Assembly (NCBI GenBank): GCA_910584375.1
Contig: CAJUAH010000005.1
Coordinates: forward strand, 119,329 to 183,328
Reading direction: 5' to 3'
Length of the DNA stretch: 64,000 nucleotides
Source: an uncultured Acetatifactor sp.
Lineage (GTDB): Bacteria > Bacillota > Clostridia > Lachnospirales > Lachnospiraceae
Of this stretch, positions 43,680 to 52,364 are shown one piece after another; the stretch's first letter is position 1; every line of letters starts with the position of its first letter. Under the pieces are notes generated by a model. That model had not been told where the DNA came from, did not search any database, and saw only the letters and a list, made by a program, of their open reading frames with translations. The position numbers were made by a program, and so were the translations under genes.

Positions 43680-44540
43680 ATGGAAGAAGACAGGAGGATC
43701 ACAACAGAGAGAAAGGAGCAGTTTCGGGAGTTACTGCGGGATAATGAAAAGAGCCGGGCCACGATCGAAAAGTATATGCGGGATCTGGACAAGCTGGCGG
43801 TATTTTTGGAGGGGGAGCCGCTGGATCAGGAAAAGTTGATCGCCTATAAGGCGTATCTGCAGGAGGGAGGACGTTACAGGACGGCCAGCATCAACAGCTT
43901 TTTGACGGCGGTAAACTATTTTTGCCAGGCTTTGGGCTGGCAGGAGCTGCATGTCCGCACGATCCGTATTCAGAGGGAATCCTTTCGGGAGGACGGTAAG
44001 TATCTGACCTGGAACGAGTATCACCGTCTCATCAAGACAGCCGTCAAAACAGGGAATACCAGGATTGCCATGATTATGCAGACCATAGGGAGCACTGGGA
44101 TCCGGATCAGCGAACTGCAATATATCGATGTGGACTGTGTATACAGCGGTATGACGGATATTTGCTGCAAGGGAAAGAGAAGGAGAATCCTGTTGCCGGA
44201 AAAGCTGCAAAAGCTGCTGAAGAGTTATATCCGGGAACAGGAACTGACGCAGGGACCTGTATTTCGCACGGCTGGCGGCAGACCCATGGATCGGAGCAAT
44301 ATCTGGCGGGAGATGAAAAGCCTGTGCAAACAGGCGGGGATCGAGGAACAAAAGGTATTCCCACACAATCTCCGGCACCTGTTCGCGGTATGCTTTTACC
44401 GTGTGGACAGGGATATCGTCAAACTGGCGGATATCTTGGGACACAGCAATATCGAGACCACCAGGATCTATATGATGTCAACGGGGGAAGAACACCGGAA
44501 GATTTTGGATGATATGAAAATGATTTTAGAAACCACATAA
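43680..44540 (+). CDS. Tyrosine recombinase, probable DNA invertase of the EPS promoter
   Basis: 286 residues. An N-terminal SAM-like core-binding domain (KYMRDLDKLAVFLEGEPLDQ) precedes the catalytic domain with Arg142 (STGIRISEL), a Lys in CKGKRRR, His229 and Arg232 (HNLRHLF), His255 (LGHSNIE) and nucleophile Tyr264 (RIYMM): the complete RKHRHY set. Start follows AAAGGAGAGAG. Its stop codon lies within the left 22-bp inverted repeat. No phage or conjugation genes are nearby, so a dedicated invertase is more likely than an element integrase. Confidence 0.92.
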   Translation: MEEDRRITTERKEQFRELLRDNEKSRATIEKYMRDLDKLAVFLEGEPLDQEKLIAYKAYLQEGGRYRTASINSFLTAVNYFCQALGWQELHVRTIRIQRESFREDGKYLTWNEYHRLIKTAVKTGNTRIAMIMQTIGSTGIRISELQYIDVDCVYSGMTDICCKGKRRRILLPEKLQKLLKSYIREQELTQGPVFRTAGGRPMDRSNIWREMKSLCKQAGIEEQKVFPHNLRHLFAVCFYRVDRDIVKLADILGHSNIETTRIYMMSTGEEHRKILDDMKMILETT

Positions 44541-44556
44541 TTTGCATTATGTTGTA
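44535..44556 (+). repeat. Left 22-bp inverted repeat of the invertible segment
   Basis: Perfect reverse complement of 44723-44744. Its core is itself a dyad, ACATAAT-TTGC-ATTATGT (44535-44552), as expected for two recombinase arms around a crossover spacer. Overlaps the recombinase stop codon. Confidence 0.93.
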
Positions 44557-44722
44557 CATAGATAATCCGAACAAACTATAAAATAGCACATTTTGTTAAA
44601 GATTGCAAGTGATTTTATATTCTTTTTTTGACAGAGTCTCTATATCTGCCAAGACAGCCATATTTTTGCTGCCTTGTGCTTTATTCCCCTTTTTTATTCT
44701 ACTATCTCTATAGCGAATGCCT
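44557..44722. promoter_or_regulatory. Candidate invertible promoter segment (166 bp)
   Basis: AT-rich segment between the perfect inverted repeats. It has a rightward promoter-like pair TTGTTA (44593-44598), 17 bases, TATATT (44616-44621), and a leftward pair TTGCAA (44608-44603), 17 bases, TATTTT (44585-44580) with an extended TG motif. Inversion would exchange which of the two reads into the EPS genes starting at 44796. The state (on or off) of this copy cannot be decided by eye. Confidence 0.75.
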
Positions 44723-44744
44723 TACAACATAATGCAAATTATGT
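44723..44744 (-). repeat. Right 22-bp inverted repeat of the invertible segment
   Basis: Perfect reverse complement of 44535-44556, with mismatch immediately outside and inside, so the repeat is exactly 22 bp. It lies 51 bases before the first EPS gene. Confidence 0.93.
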
Positions 44745-44795
44745 TGTTTACGGCGGATAAAAAATGATCTGCGGAAAGGACGGCGCACAGGATAT

Positions 44796-45572
44796 ATGAT
44801 TTTTCCCGGCAGAGACAAAAACAGGGGCTCCGCGTTAGAACTGGCGGATATCCACTGTCATATACTGCCCGGCGTGGACGACGGCTCCCGCAGCATGGAG
44901 CAGTCCCGGCGGATGCTGGACATAGCATGGGAAAACGGGATCCGTATCCTCATCGCCACGCCTCATTATATGCCGGAGGGCAGGCATCCCTCGCCGGAGA
45001 CTCTGGGGGGACTGCTTGAGGCACTGCGGGAATACGCCTGTCTGCGACAGTACGACATGGAGATATACGGGGGCAACGAGATCTATTATCACCAGGAGGC
45101 GCCGGAACTGCTGGAGGCGGGGAAGATCCTGCCTCTGGCCGGGAGCCGCTATGTGCTGGTGGAATTTTCACCGGCGGACGACGCCAGATATATCCGCAAT
45201 GCCCTGACAGACTTGCAGAGCGCGGGATATGAACCGATCCTGGCTCATGTGGAGCGGTACATGAGTCTGTGCGAAAAGAACTGTGACCGCGTGGGGGAAC
45301 TGCGGGAGATGGGGGCGTTGGTGCAGGTCAATGCAGCCTCCATAGAGGGCAGGATGGGAGCTGCGGCGAAGAGGACGGCGCAGCGTCTGCTGGGGAGACA
45401 GTGGGTGGACTTTGTGGCCACGGACGCCCACAGCGACGGGAGCCGCAGCCACGCCATAGGGGACTGCGTCAGGATACTGCGGAGAAAATATCCGGCGCAA
45501 TACGCGGAGCGTGTACTGGGCGGCAACGCGAGAGAAATCATACTGGGAACAGACCGCGCGGCGCGGGGATGA
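44796..45572 (+). CDS. CpsB/CapC-type manganese-dependent tyrosine phosphatase (PHP)
   Basis: 258 residues. PHP-domain metal motifs DIHCHILPGVDDGS, TPHYMPEG and the C-terminal FVATDAHSDGSR are intact. Such phosphatases dephosphorylate the bacterial tyrosine kinase CpsD/CapB (encoded at 46421) and so control polymer export and length. It is the first gene after the invertible segment, so the whole operon may be under the switch. ATG 44796 follows AGGA. Confidence 0.92.
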   Translation: MIFPGRDKNRGSALELADIHCHILPGVDDGSRSMEQSRRMLDIAWENGIRILIATPHYMPEGRHPSPETLGGLLEALREYACLRQYDMEIYGGNEIYYHQEAPELLEAGKILPLAGSRYVLVEFSPADDARYIRNALTDLQSAGYEPILAHVERYMSLCEKNCDRVGELREMGALVQVNAASIEGRMGAAAKRTAQRLLGRQWVDFVATDAHSDGSRSHAIGDCVRILRRKYPAQYAERVLGGNAREIILGTDRAARG

Positions 45573-45579
45573 GGTAGAT

Positions 45580-46416
45580 ATGGAACGGAGATATGAGGAA
45601 GAGATCGAGATTGATCTGATGGAAATATGTATGGTACTGCTGCGCTATCTGTGGGTCATATTGGCTGCGGCGGTGATCGTGGGCGGGGCGGCTTTTACAT
45701 TCAGCCGTTTTGTGGTCACGCCCACCTATGAATCCACCACCCGTATCCTGGTGCTGAACCGGCAGGAGGCCGCCGGCGGCAGCCTGACCTACAGCGATCT
45801 GCAGCTGGGAACTTCCCTGACCAAGGATTATCCCGAGCTGATCCAGTCCCGCTATGTGGTGGAGAAAGTCATAGAGATGTTTGAACTGGACACCAGCTAT
45901 GAGGCGTTCCTGAAAAAGATTCAGGTGTCCACCAAATCGGACAGCCGGATCATAGATATAACGCTGACAGATCCCGATCCCGCACTGGCCAAGGAGATCG
46001 CCGACGCTCTCCGGGACATTGCGGCGCAGAGGATCGTGGAGGTGACGGATATCCAGGCCGTCAATATGGTGGACGAGGCCAATCTTCCGCAGGATCCGGC
46101 CAATCCCAATGTGGTCAAATGGACGATGATCGGCTTTCTGCTGGGAGGATTTCTGGCTGCGGCGGTGGTGTTGGTGCGCTTTCTGTTGGACGACACCATC
46201 AAGTCCTCGGAGGATATCGAGAAATATCTGCATCTGAGCACATTGGGCCTGATCCCCTTAGGACAGGCGGAATACGACGGCCAGACCAAAAAGAAGACGG
46301 GAAAGTTTTCTCAGAGAAAGTCATCTAAATCTACCGGAGCCGCGGCGGCTGATAGCGGCGGGAATTATCCGGACGCGGACGACGAAGATATCGTAGATCT
46401 GGGCGAGGAGGACTGA
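45580..46416 (+). CDS. Wzz-type polysaccharide chain-length/tyrosine kinase adaptor
   Basis: 278 residues with two membrane segments (about 20-45, LWVILAAAVIVGGAAFTF, and 185-208, IGFLLGGFLAAAVVLVRFLL) flanking an extracytoplasmic domain, and a cytosolic tail of about 70 residues. This is the CapA/CpsC-type modulator that activates the separate kinase encoded next. ATG 45580 follows GATGAGG. It ends 4 bases before the kinase gene. Confidence 0.93.
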   Translation: MERRYEEEIEIDLMEICMVLLRYLWVILAAAVIVGGAAFTFSRFVVTPTYESTTRILVLNRQEAAGGSLTYSDLQLGTSLTKDYPELIQSRYVVEKVIEMFELDTSYEAFLKKIQVSTKSDSRIIDITLTDPDPALAKEIADALRDIAAQRIVEVTDIQAVNMVDEANLPQDPANPNVVKWTMIGFLLGGFLAAAVVLVRFLLDDTIKSSEDIEKYLHLSTLGLIPLGQAEYDGQTKKKTGKFSQRKSSKSTGAAAADSGGNYPDADDEDIVDLGEED

Positions 46417-46420
46417 GAAC

Positions 46421-47155
46421 ATGCAGACGATACAGCTAAAACAGACGGAGCAGGATTACCGCTCCCGGGAGGCCTACAAGACGCTGCGAACCAATGTGGA
46501 ATTTTCCGGGGACAATATACAGGTGGTGGCTGTGACCAGTTGCACCCCCAACGAGGGAAAGAGCAGCGTATCTTACGAACTGGCGGTATCCTTTGCCCAG
46601 AATGGGAAAAAGGTGTTGATGATCGACGCCGATCTGCGCAAGTCCGTGTTGATCCGCCGCCATTTTAAAGGAAAGGTGCGCCTGGGACTGGTGCATTGTC
46701 TGGTGGGAAAATACAGCCTGGACGAAGTCACCTGCGAGACGGACAACAAGAACCTGTACATGATCTTCGCGGGTCCGGTGCCCCCCAACCCCAGCGAGCT
46801 GCTGGGCAGCAAGCGTTTTCAGAGCACGCTGGAGGAGGCCAGGAAAAAATATGATATCATTATCATCGACACGCCGCCCCTGGGCAGCGTCATCGACAGC
46901 GCCATCGTGGCAAAACAGTCCGACGGAGTGGCGTTAGTGATCGCCAACGGGGAGATCAGCTACCGTTTTGCTCAGAAAGTCAAGGAACAGCTGGACAAGG
47001 CGGAGTGCAGGATACTGGGCTGTGTGCTGAACAAGGTGAATATGAGCAAGGGCGGGCAGTACGGACATTACGGGAAGTACTACGGCAGATATTACGGGAA
47101 ATATTATGGCAAATATTACGGACAGTACTATGGGAATTATGGAAACCAGGAGTAA
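46421..47155 (+). CDS. CpsD/CapB-family bacterial tyrosine kinase with Tyr-rich tail
   Basis: 244 residues. Walker A SCTPNEGKSS (about 40-49), Walker A' VLMIDADLRKS and Walker B IIIIDTPPLGSVID define the BY-kinase fold. The C-terminal 30 residues contain thirteen tyrosines in repeated KYYG/RYYG/QYYG units, an extended version of the autophosphorylated tyrosine cluster. The repeat is encoded by near-identical 12-base units. Works with the Wzz adaptor and the CpsB phosphatase. Confidence 0.95.
   Translation: MQTIQLKQTEQDYRSREAYKTLRTNVEFSGDNIQVVAVTSCTPNEGKSSVSYELAVSFAQNGKKVLMIDADLRKSVLIRRHFKGKVRLGLVHCLVGKYSLDEVTCETDNKNLYMIFAGPVPPNPSELLGSKRFQSTLEEARKKYDIIIIDTPPLGSVIDSAIVAKQSDGVALVIANGEISYRFAQKVKEQLDKAECRILGCVLNKVNMSKGGQYGHYGKYYGRYYGKYYGKYYGQYYGNYGNQE
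47059..47145 (+). repeat. 12-base coding repeats for the KYYG tail
   Basis: About six to seven imperfect units of the form (A/C)A(A/G)TA(C/T)TA(C/T)GG encode the tyrosine cluster at the C-terminus of the kinase. The number of units could vary by slippage in steps of four residues without frameshift. Confidence 0.65.
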
Positions 47156-47215
47156 AGGACTTCATGGCTCAGTTTGAGAGAGACAGCCGCGTCAAGGCGA
47201 CAGGGAGTTATGGAA

Positions 47216-48130
47216 ATGGACGGGAACAGAAACGGAAAAGACAGCCCCGGAGGTCGGGGGATATGGATAGTGGCGGCATGTGTGTGCGCGGCGTGTTTTC
47301 TGGGCTGCGTGATATGGCTGTTCTCCTATATGGAGAATAACCGACAGGCGCAGGACAGTATGGAGACCCTGCGGCAGGAGTACGCGGCGGCAGGATCGGA
47401 GGAGCAGCTGCCTGATGCCGTGGAACAGGATGGGACAGGACCGGGGGAGTCCGAAGAGACGGAAAATACTCCCGAGCCGACGCCGGAGCCGTCCCCGCTG
47501 CAAGGCTATGATATCCCGGATAGGAACGTGGATATAACCGCCATGCAGGAGAATGAGAATCCGGATATCTATGCCTGGATCACCGTACCGGGTACGCAGA
47601 TCGATTATCCGGTATTGCAGCACCCAAAACAGCTCGACTATTATCTGGATCACAATGTAGACCGTAGCAGCGGTTATCCGGGCTGTATCTACAGCCAGTA
47701 TGTCAATTCTCTGGAGTGGGACGATCCTAATACCGTACTGTATGGTCACAATATGAAAAACGGCAGCATGTTTGCGGGGCTGCACTTATATGAGGATCCT
47801 GATTTTCTGGAGGAGAATCCCTATGTCTATATTTTTACCCAGAGATATGTGCGGGTCTATCACATATTCGGGGCTTATGAGTATGACAACCGGCATCTGC
47901 TGCTGACCGGGGATATGTGGGATGCGGAAGTGTTTGCCGACTATCTGGAGGAGATAAAGGGGCTCGACGGAATGCGGGATAATTTTCTCACGGACGTACC
48001 GGTGTCAGCAAAGGACAAGGTGTTGACCCTGGAGACCTGCGTTTCCCACAAACCGGAGAGACGCTATATCGTCCAGGCGGTGCTGGAGGCGGAGGGAGTG
48101 TGGCCGGAGGGCACGGCAGAGAACCCGTAA
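47216..48130 (+). CDS. srtB: Class B sortase
   Basis: 304 residues. An N-terminal membrane anchor (about 17-40, IVAACVCAACFLGCVIWLF), a linker rich in Glu and Pro, and the sortase fold with His178 (LYGHNM), catalytic Cys275 (LTLETCVSH) and Arg282/283. The insertion after the first strands and the NPDIYAWITVPGT motif are typical of class B. It joins C-terminal sorting signals to the wall; the probable substrate is the PKTGD protein at 49511. ATG 47216 is 8 bases after GGGAG. Confidence 0.92.
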   Translation: MDGNRNGKDSPGGRGIWIVAACVCAACFLGCVIWLFSYMENNRQAQDSMETLRQEYAAAGSEEQLPDAVEQDGTGPGESEETENTPEPTPEPSPLQGYDIPDRNVDITAMQENENPDIYAWITVPGTQIDYPVLQHPKQLDYYLDHNVDRSSGYPGCIYSQYVNSLEWDDPNTVLYGHNMKNGSMFAGLHLYEDPDFLEENPYVYIFTQRYVRVYHIFGAYEYDNRHLLLTGDMWDAEVFADYLEEIKGLDGMRDNFLTDVPVSAKDKVLTLETCVSHKPERRYIVQAVLEAEGVWPEGTAENP

Positions 48131-48260
48131 ACCGGATACGGGCATGTAAAGCCAGCCAGACATGACGGAGCTGGGGGCAGGGAAATAAGGATAAGCAGGC
48201 ATACGGAAACGCAAAGGCTCAGTCAGACATAAGCGGGAGCCGGGAGCGGGGGAATATCAG

Positions 48261-49436
48261 ATGAGCAGGCACACAGACACGCAATTACATATGGAGACCC
48301 TGGAGCGGGATATGGAGCGGAGTCTGCAGGCAGAGCGTTCCCGCCGTAAAAGGCGCAGGATCCTGCAAAGGATACTGGCCTGGCTGCTGGTGTTGGTACT
48401 GATCGTCGCGGCGGCGGTGGCGGCCGTATCCCTGTATATCTCCCGGGGCGGCAGGAGGCTCCGGGAGCGCACCGCCGGGGCCAGGCCCAACCTGGAGCAG
48501 GCGGAGGCGGATACGGCGGAAACCGGCGGGCAGGAAGACAGCTACGAGCCCGTGGTGGACGCGGTGTGGGAAGAGGGATGGATACGCTATCAGGGCAAGG
48601 TCTACGCATACAATGAGGATATCGTCACGTTCCTGGTCATGGGGATCGACAAGATGGAAGAGGTGGTGGAGAGCCGGGACGGCGTCAGCGGCGGTCAGTC
48701 GGACGCGCTGTTTCTGGTGATCTTAAATCCTGACGACCGGAGCATACGGATCCTGGCGGTGAATCGGGACACCATGACGGACATAGTGGTGTACGACCCC
48801 GACAAGGGGGAGGATTCCCCGGTGGCGACGGCACAGATCGCTGCCCAGCACGGTTTTGGGGACGGCAGGGAGCTGAGCTGTGAGCTGACCCGGGCGGCGG
48901 TGTCAAAGCTCTTATACGATTTGCCCATCAGCGGTTATGTGTCGGTCAATATGGCGGCCATACCGGAGCTGAACGACGCGCTGGGAGGCGTGGACGTGAC
49001 GTCTCTGGAAGATATGCGCAAAGTTATCAAGGGAGCGACGGAAGGGGCGGCGCTGCACCTGGAGGGTATGGACGCTTTCTGGTATGTAAAGTACCGGGAC
49101 ACGACGGTATTTGAGAGCGCCAGGGGGCGGCTGGCCCGGCAAAAGCAGTACCTGACGGCTTTTGTGAACAAAGCCATCGACGCCACAAAAGAAGACATCA
49201 CTCTGCCCCTGGATCTGTACGGGCGGTTAAAACAATATATGGTGACGGACGTCGCCACGGACGAAGTGGCCTATCTGGCCAGCGAACTGATTCATTACAG
49301 TTTTGAGCAGGACGCCGTCTACACATTGGAAGGGGTCACGGAGATGGGAGAGAAGCATGAAGAGTTCTACCCCGACCCGCAGGCCATGAAGGATCTGATG
49401 ATCCGACTGTTCTACCGGGAGGTGGAACTGCCGTAA
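48261..49436 (+). CDS. LytR-CpsA-Psr (LCP) family wall-polymer ligase
   Basis: 391 residues. A basic cytosolic N-terminus, one membrane helix (about 37-58, ILAWLLVLVLIVAAAVAAVS) and the extracellular LCP domain (FLVMGIDKM, GQSDALFLVILN, RILAVNRDTM, then the RLARQKQYL arginine motif). LCP enzymes transfer lipid-linked polymer to peptidoglycan; here it most likely attaches the EPS/capsule to the wall. In line with the sortase and surface protein genes. Confidence 0.94.
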   Translation: MSRHTDTQLHMETLERDMERSLQAERSRRKRRRILQRILAWLLVLVLIVAAAVAAVSLYISRGGRRLRERTAGARPNLEQAEADTAETGGQEDSYEPVVDAVWEEGWIRYQGKVYAYNEDIVTFLVMGIDKMEEVVESRDGVSGGQSDALFLVILNPDDRSIRILAVNRDTMTDIVVYDPDKGEDSPVATAQIAAQHGFGDGRELSCELTRAAVSKLLYDLPISGYVSVNMAAIPELNDALGGVDVTSLEDMRKVIKGATEGAALHLEGMDAFWYVKYRDTTVFESARGRLARQKQYLTAFVNKAIDATKEDITLPLDLYGRLKQYMVTDVATDEVAYLASELIHYSFEQDAVYTLEGVTEMGEKHEEFYPDPQAMKDLMIRLFYREVELP

Positions 49437-49510
49437 GTTACGGTATTAACCGGGTGAAAGCCTGATTAATATATGCCACATGTACTATTATGAAAGGAGG
49501 AACAAATCCG

Positions 49511-50425
49511 ATGAAAAAGAGAATTATAGCATTAATTGGCGCTTTGTCTCTGACTTTTGCCATGGGACTGAATGTCTGCGCGGCGGGCAGTGTGAATGCC
49601 GAGGATGTTAAGAATGAAATCAATAACATCCAGACAGAGGTTAAGGTGGAAGTGGAGAGCAAAGACGGTTCCGTCGAAGTCAAAGTGGAAGGGACACAGC
49701 AGGTCATTATCAGCGTGCCCACAGACAATCTGGCAGAGACGGCAACACAGGCACAGGCAGGGCAGAAAGCCGCGATCGAGAATGCGGCGCCCACCGTTGT
49801 CAATAAGGAAGAGGTTAAGGAAGTGGTCATCACTCCCGTGGCTCAGGCCGATGTAGCCAAGACGGTTGTCAAGGTTGCGGAGGCGGTCGCCAACCCGGAC
49901 AAGGCTGACAGCACGGTGGCCGCAGTCAAGAGCGTTGACGTGTTGATTCCCCCTGTGGAGATCAATCCTGTGGAGACAGCGGAAGGGTCTGTTACATTCC
50001 TGATCCCGCAGAGCGTTCTGAAGGTTGATGCACTGGCGGACGACGAGCAGATCTGGGGTATTGACGGCGCTACCGGAGCGGTTGCCGTAGGCAAGCTTGA
50101 CGCGGACGGCAATGTATATTTTACTGCAGGCAGTTTCTCTCCCTGGACCTTTGTGAAGGTAAAAGTGGAGAAAAAGGCTGTGGCCAGCCAGCCTCAGCCC
50201 GCTTACAATCCCGATTGGGATCCTGTTGTACAGGAACAGCGTAAGGCTGAGGCACAGGCACAGCATGAGGCTGCATGGGCGGCATATCTGGCCTCCGGCG
50301 GTACGATCCCCGTAGTGGCGATCGCGCCCAAGACCGGCGACATGGTCGCTATGGTCGGCATTATGGCCGTTATTTTCCTGGGCGGCGCGGCGACAGCCGT
50401 GGTCATGTCCAAAAAGCGCGCGTAA
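49511..50425 (+). CDS. Secreted surface protein with PKTGD sorting signal
   Basis: 304 residues. Signal peptide (MKKRIIALIGALSLTFAMG, cleavage near VCAAG), a Val/Glu/Lys-rich middle with repeated KVEV strands, an Ala/Gln-rich stretch and a C-terminal sorting signal: APKTGD at about 272-277, hydrophobic segment and a KKRA tail. PKTGD is a common LPXTG variant in Clostridia. The ATG at 49511 follows AAAGGAGGAA; an ATG at 49490 overlaps that site. The class B sortase two genes upstream is the likely anchoring enzyme. Confidence 0.88.
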   Translation: MKKRIIALIGALSLTFAMGLNVCAAGSVNAEDVKNEINNIQTEVKVEVESKDGSVEVKVEGTQQVIISVPTDNLAETATQAQAGQKAAIENAAPTVVNKEEVKEVVITPVAQADVAKTVVKVAEAVANPDKADSTVAAVKSVDVLIPPVEINPVETAEGSVTFLIPQSVLKVDALADDEQIWGIDGATGAVAVGKLDADGNVYFTAGSFSPWTFVKVKVEKKAVASQPQPAYNPDWDPVVQEQRKAEAQAQHEAAWAAYLASGGTIPVVAIAPKTGDMVAMVGIMAVIFLGGAATAVVMSKKRA

Positions 50426-50636
50426 CGCGCACTGTGTCCGGGCAGAACCATCGCCCGGAATGAACTTATGAAATGTAATAGATAAGTAAACAGGCATGTG
50501 GCGCATCGAAACGCAATGGCACGGCGGGGTAAAAGCTGCCGCGCCGCGCGGAGATGTTATCCTGTTAGCGGAAAAGACCGCAGTCATACATTCAGCGGGA
50601 AAACGGCGGATAATCGGGAAAGGGGCGAAGGGATCC

Positions 50637-52103
50637 ATGTACCAGAAAAGTACAAAAGGCTGGCTCAAGCATCTGGATTTTATACTGCTGGATGTGCTCT
50701 GCCTGCAGATATCCTATGCGCTGGCTTATCTGACCCGGCACGGTTTCAGCAATCCCTACGCCAATATCGTATACCGCAATCTGGTGGTGGTGCTGATCCT
50801 GATAGAGCTGGTGACCGCAATATTTTTTGAGAGCTATAAAAATATATTAAAACGCAGTCTCTCCAAAGAACTGGCGCAGCTGGTAAAGCAGATCTGCATG
50901 ATAGAACTGCTGACTACCTTTTATCTGTTTACCGTCAAGGACGGGGCGCTGTTTTCCCGGACGGTGCTGTATCTCACCGGTATCTATCAACTGCCCATCA
51001 GCATGGGCGTGCGGCTCCTGTGGAAACGCTACCTGAAAAACAGCAGGGCCAACGAGGGAAAGCGATCCCTGCTGCTGATCACTACGGAGGATATGGCCGC
51101 CGCGCTGATAGACAATATCAGGAACTACAATTATAAGTCTTTTCGTCTGGTGGGAATCACGCTGTTGGATCTGGACGGCTGCTGGCCCGAGGACGGACTG
51201 CTGATGATAAACGGGATCCCCGTGGTGTCCGACGCCGTCCATGTGGCGGACTGGGCATGTAATCACTGGGTGGACGAGGTGTTTTTTGCCCTGGATTCGG
51301 ACGATACCTATCCCGCGGAGATCATAAAGGATTTTGAGGAAATGGGCGTGGTGGTACACACCAAGCTTGCGGAGGCATCCTATATGTCGGAGAGGGGACA
51401 GATCATCGAAAGACTGGGGGGATATGCCGTGCTGACCCGCAGCGTCAGCTATGTGACCAGCAGGCAGCAGATCATGAAAAGGAGCCTGGATATTCTTGGC
51501 GGACTGGTGGGGAGTCTGCTCACGCTCCTGCTGGCGGTATTCATCGGGCCGATGATCTGGCTAAAGTCTCCAGGCCCCGTTTTTTTCGCACAGGAGAGAG
51601 TGGGCAGGAACGGGAGACGTTTTAAGATGTACAAATTCCGTTCCATGTATCCGGATGCGGAGAAACGCAAACAGGAGCTGCTTGCGAAAAATAAGGTAGA
51701 CGGCGGTCTGATGTTCAAGCTGGAGGAAGACCCCCGGATCGTGGGCTCCCGGTTTGACGATGCGGGAAATTATCACAAGGGGATCGGCAACCGGATACGG
51801 GAGACCAGCCTGGATGAGTTTCCCCAGTTTTTCAACGTGTTAAAGGGCGATATGTCTCTGGTGGGGACCAGACCTCCCACAGTGGAGGAGTATGAGCGCT
51901 ATGAGCTGCACCACCGGGCGCGGCTGGCCGCCAAGCCGGGGATCACCGGCCTGTGGCAGATCAGCGGCCGGAGCAATATCACGGACTTTGAGGAAGTGGT
52001 AAAGCTGGATATGGAGTACATACAGGATTGGAGTTTTGCAAGGGATCTGAAGATCCTGTTTAAGACGGTACAGATTGTGCTGCGGGGGGAAGGCAGCATG
52101 TAA
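50637..52103 (+). CDS. Initiating sugar-phosphate transferase (WcaJ/CpsE-type)
   Basis: 488 residues. Four to five N-terminal membrane segments and a Rossmann-like middle domain are followed by the bacterial sugar transferase domain (about 290-488): MKRSLDILGGLVGSLLTLLL, FAQERVGRNGRRF, KFRSMYPDA, ETSLDEFPQFFNVLKGDMS and GTRPP. It transfers a sugar 1-phosphate to undecaprenyl phosphate, starting each repeat unit. ATG 50637 follows GAAGGG; the frame is open back to 50496 without a good site. Confidence 0.94.
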   Translation: MYQKSTKGWLKHLDFILLDVLCLQISYALAYLTRHGFSNPYANIVYRNLVVVLILIELVTAIFFESYKNILKRSLSKELAQLVKQICMIELLTTFYLFTVKDGALFSRTVLYLTGIYQLPISMGVRLLWKRYLKNSRANEGKRSLLLITTEDMAAALIDNIRNYNYKSFRLVGITLLDLDGCWPEDGLLMINGIPVVSDAVHVADWACNHWVDEVFFALDSDDTYPAEIIKDFEEMGVVVHTKLAEASYMSERGQIIERLGGYAVLTRSVSYVTSRQQIMKRSLDILGGLVGSLLTLLLAVFIGPMIWLKSPGPVFFAQERVGRNGRRFKMYKFRSMYPDAEKRKQELLAKNKVDGGLMFKLEEDPRIVGSRFDDAGNYHKGIGNRIRETSLDEFPQFFNVLKGDMSLVGTRPPTVEEYERYELHHRARLAAKPGITGLWQISGRSNITDFEEVVKLDMEYIQDWSFARDLKILFKTVQIVLRGEGSM

Positions 52104-52364
52104 GCGCTGAAAATTTGGCTCCCAGGGATGCGTTGCGCGCGTTTTGGCGCGGCTGCGAGACTGGAACAGACAAAGAACAAAAGGATAGCGGGCTGGGATC
52201 ATCGAGGATTCGTGTCTCAAAGCTGTTCTGCCATATGCCGGGGCCGGGCCGTCGCGCGGGAGCGTGGGACGGATGGCGGAGCTATGCCAGGAAATTGGCC
52301 TGCGGGACAGACGCGAGCAGGACTATGCCAGGATCTGCTTGCAAGAGAATCCGGAAAGGGTGAT

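Noticed and set aside
43680..44744. Reading the recombinase as an integrase of a phage or integrative element
   Set aside because: No other mobile-element genes and no tRNA attachment site; perfect inverted repeats at its 3' end fit an invertase better.
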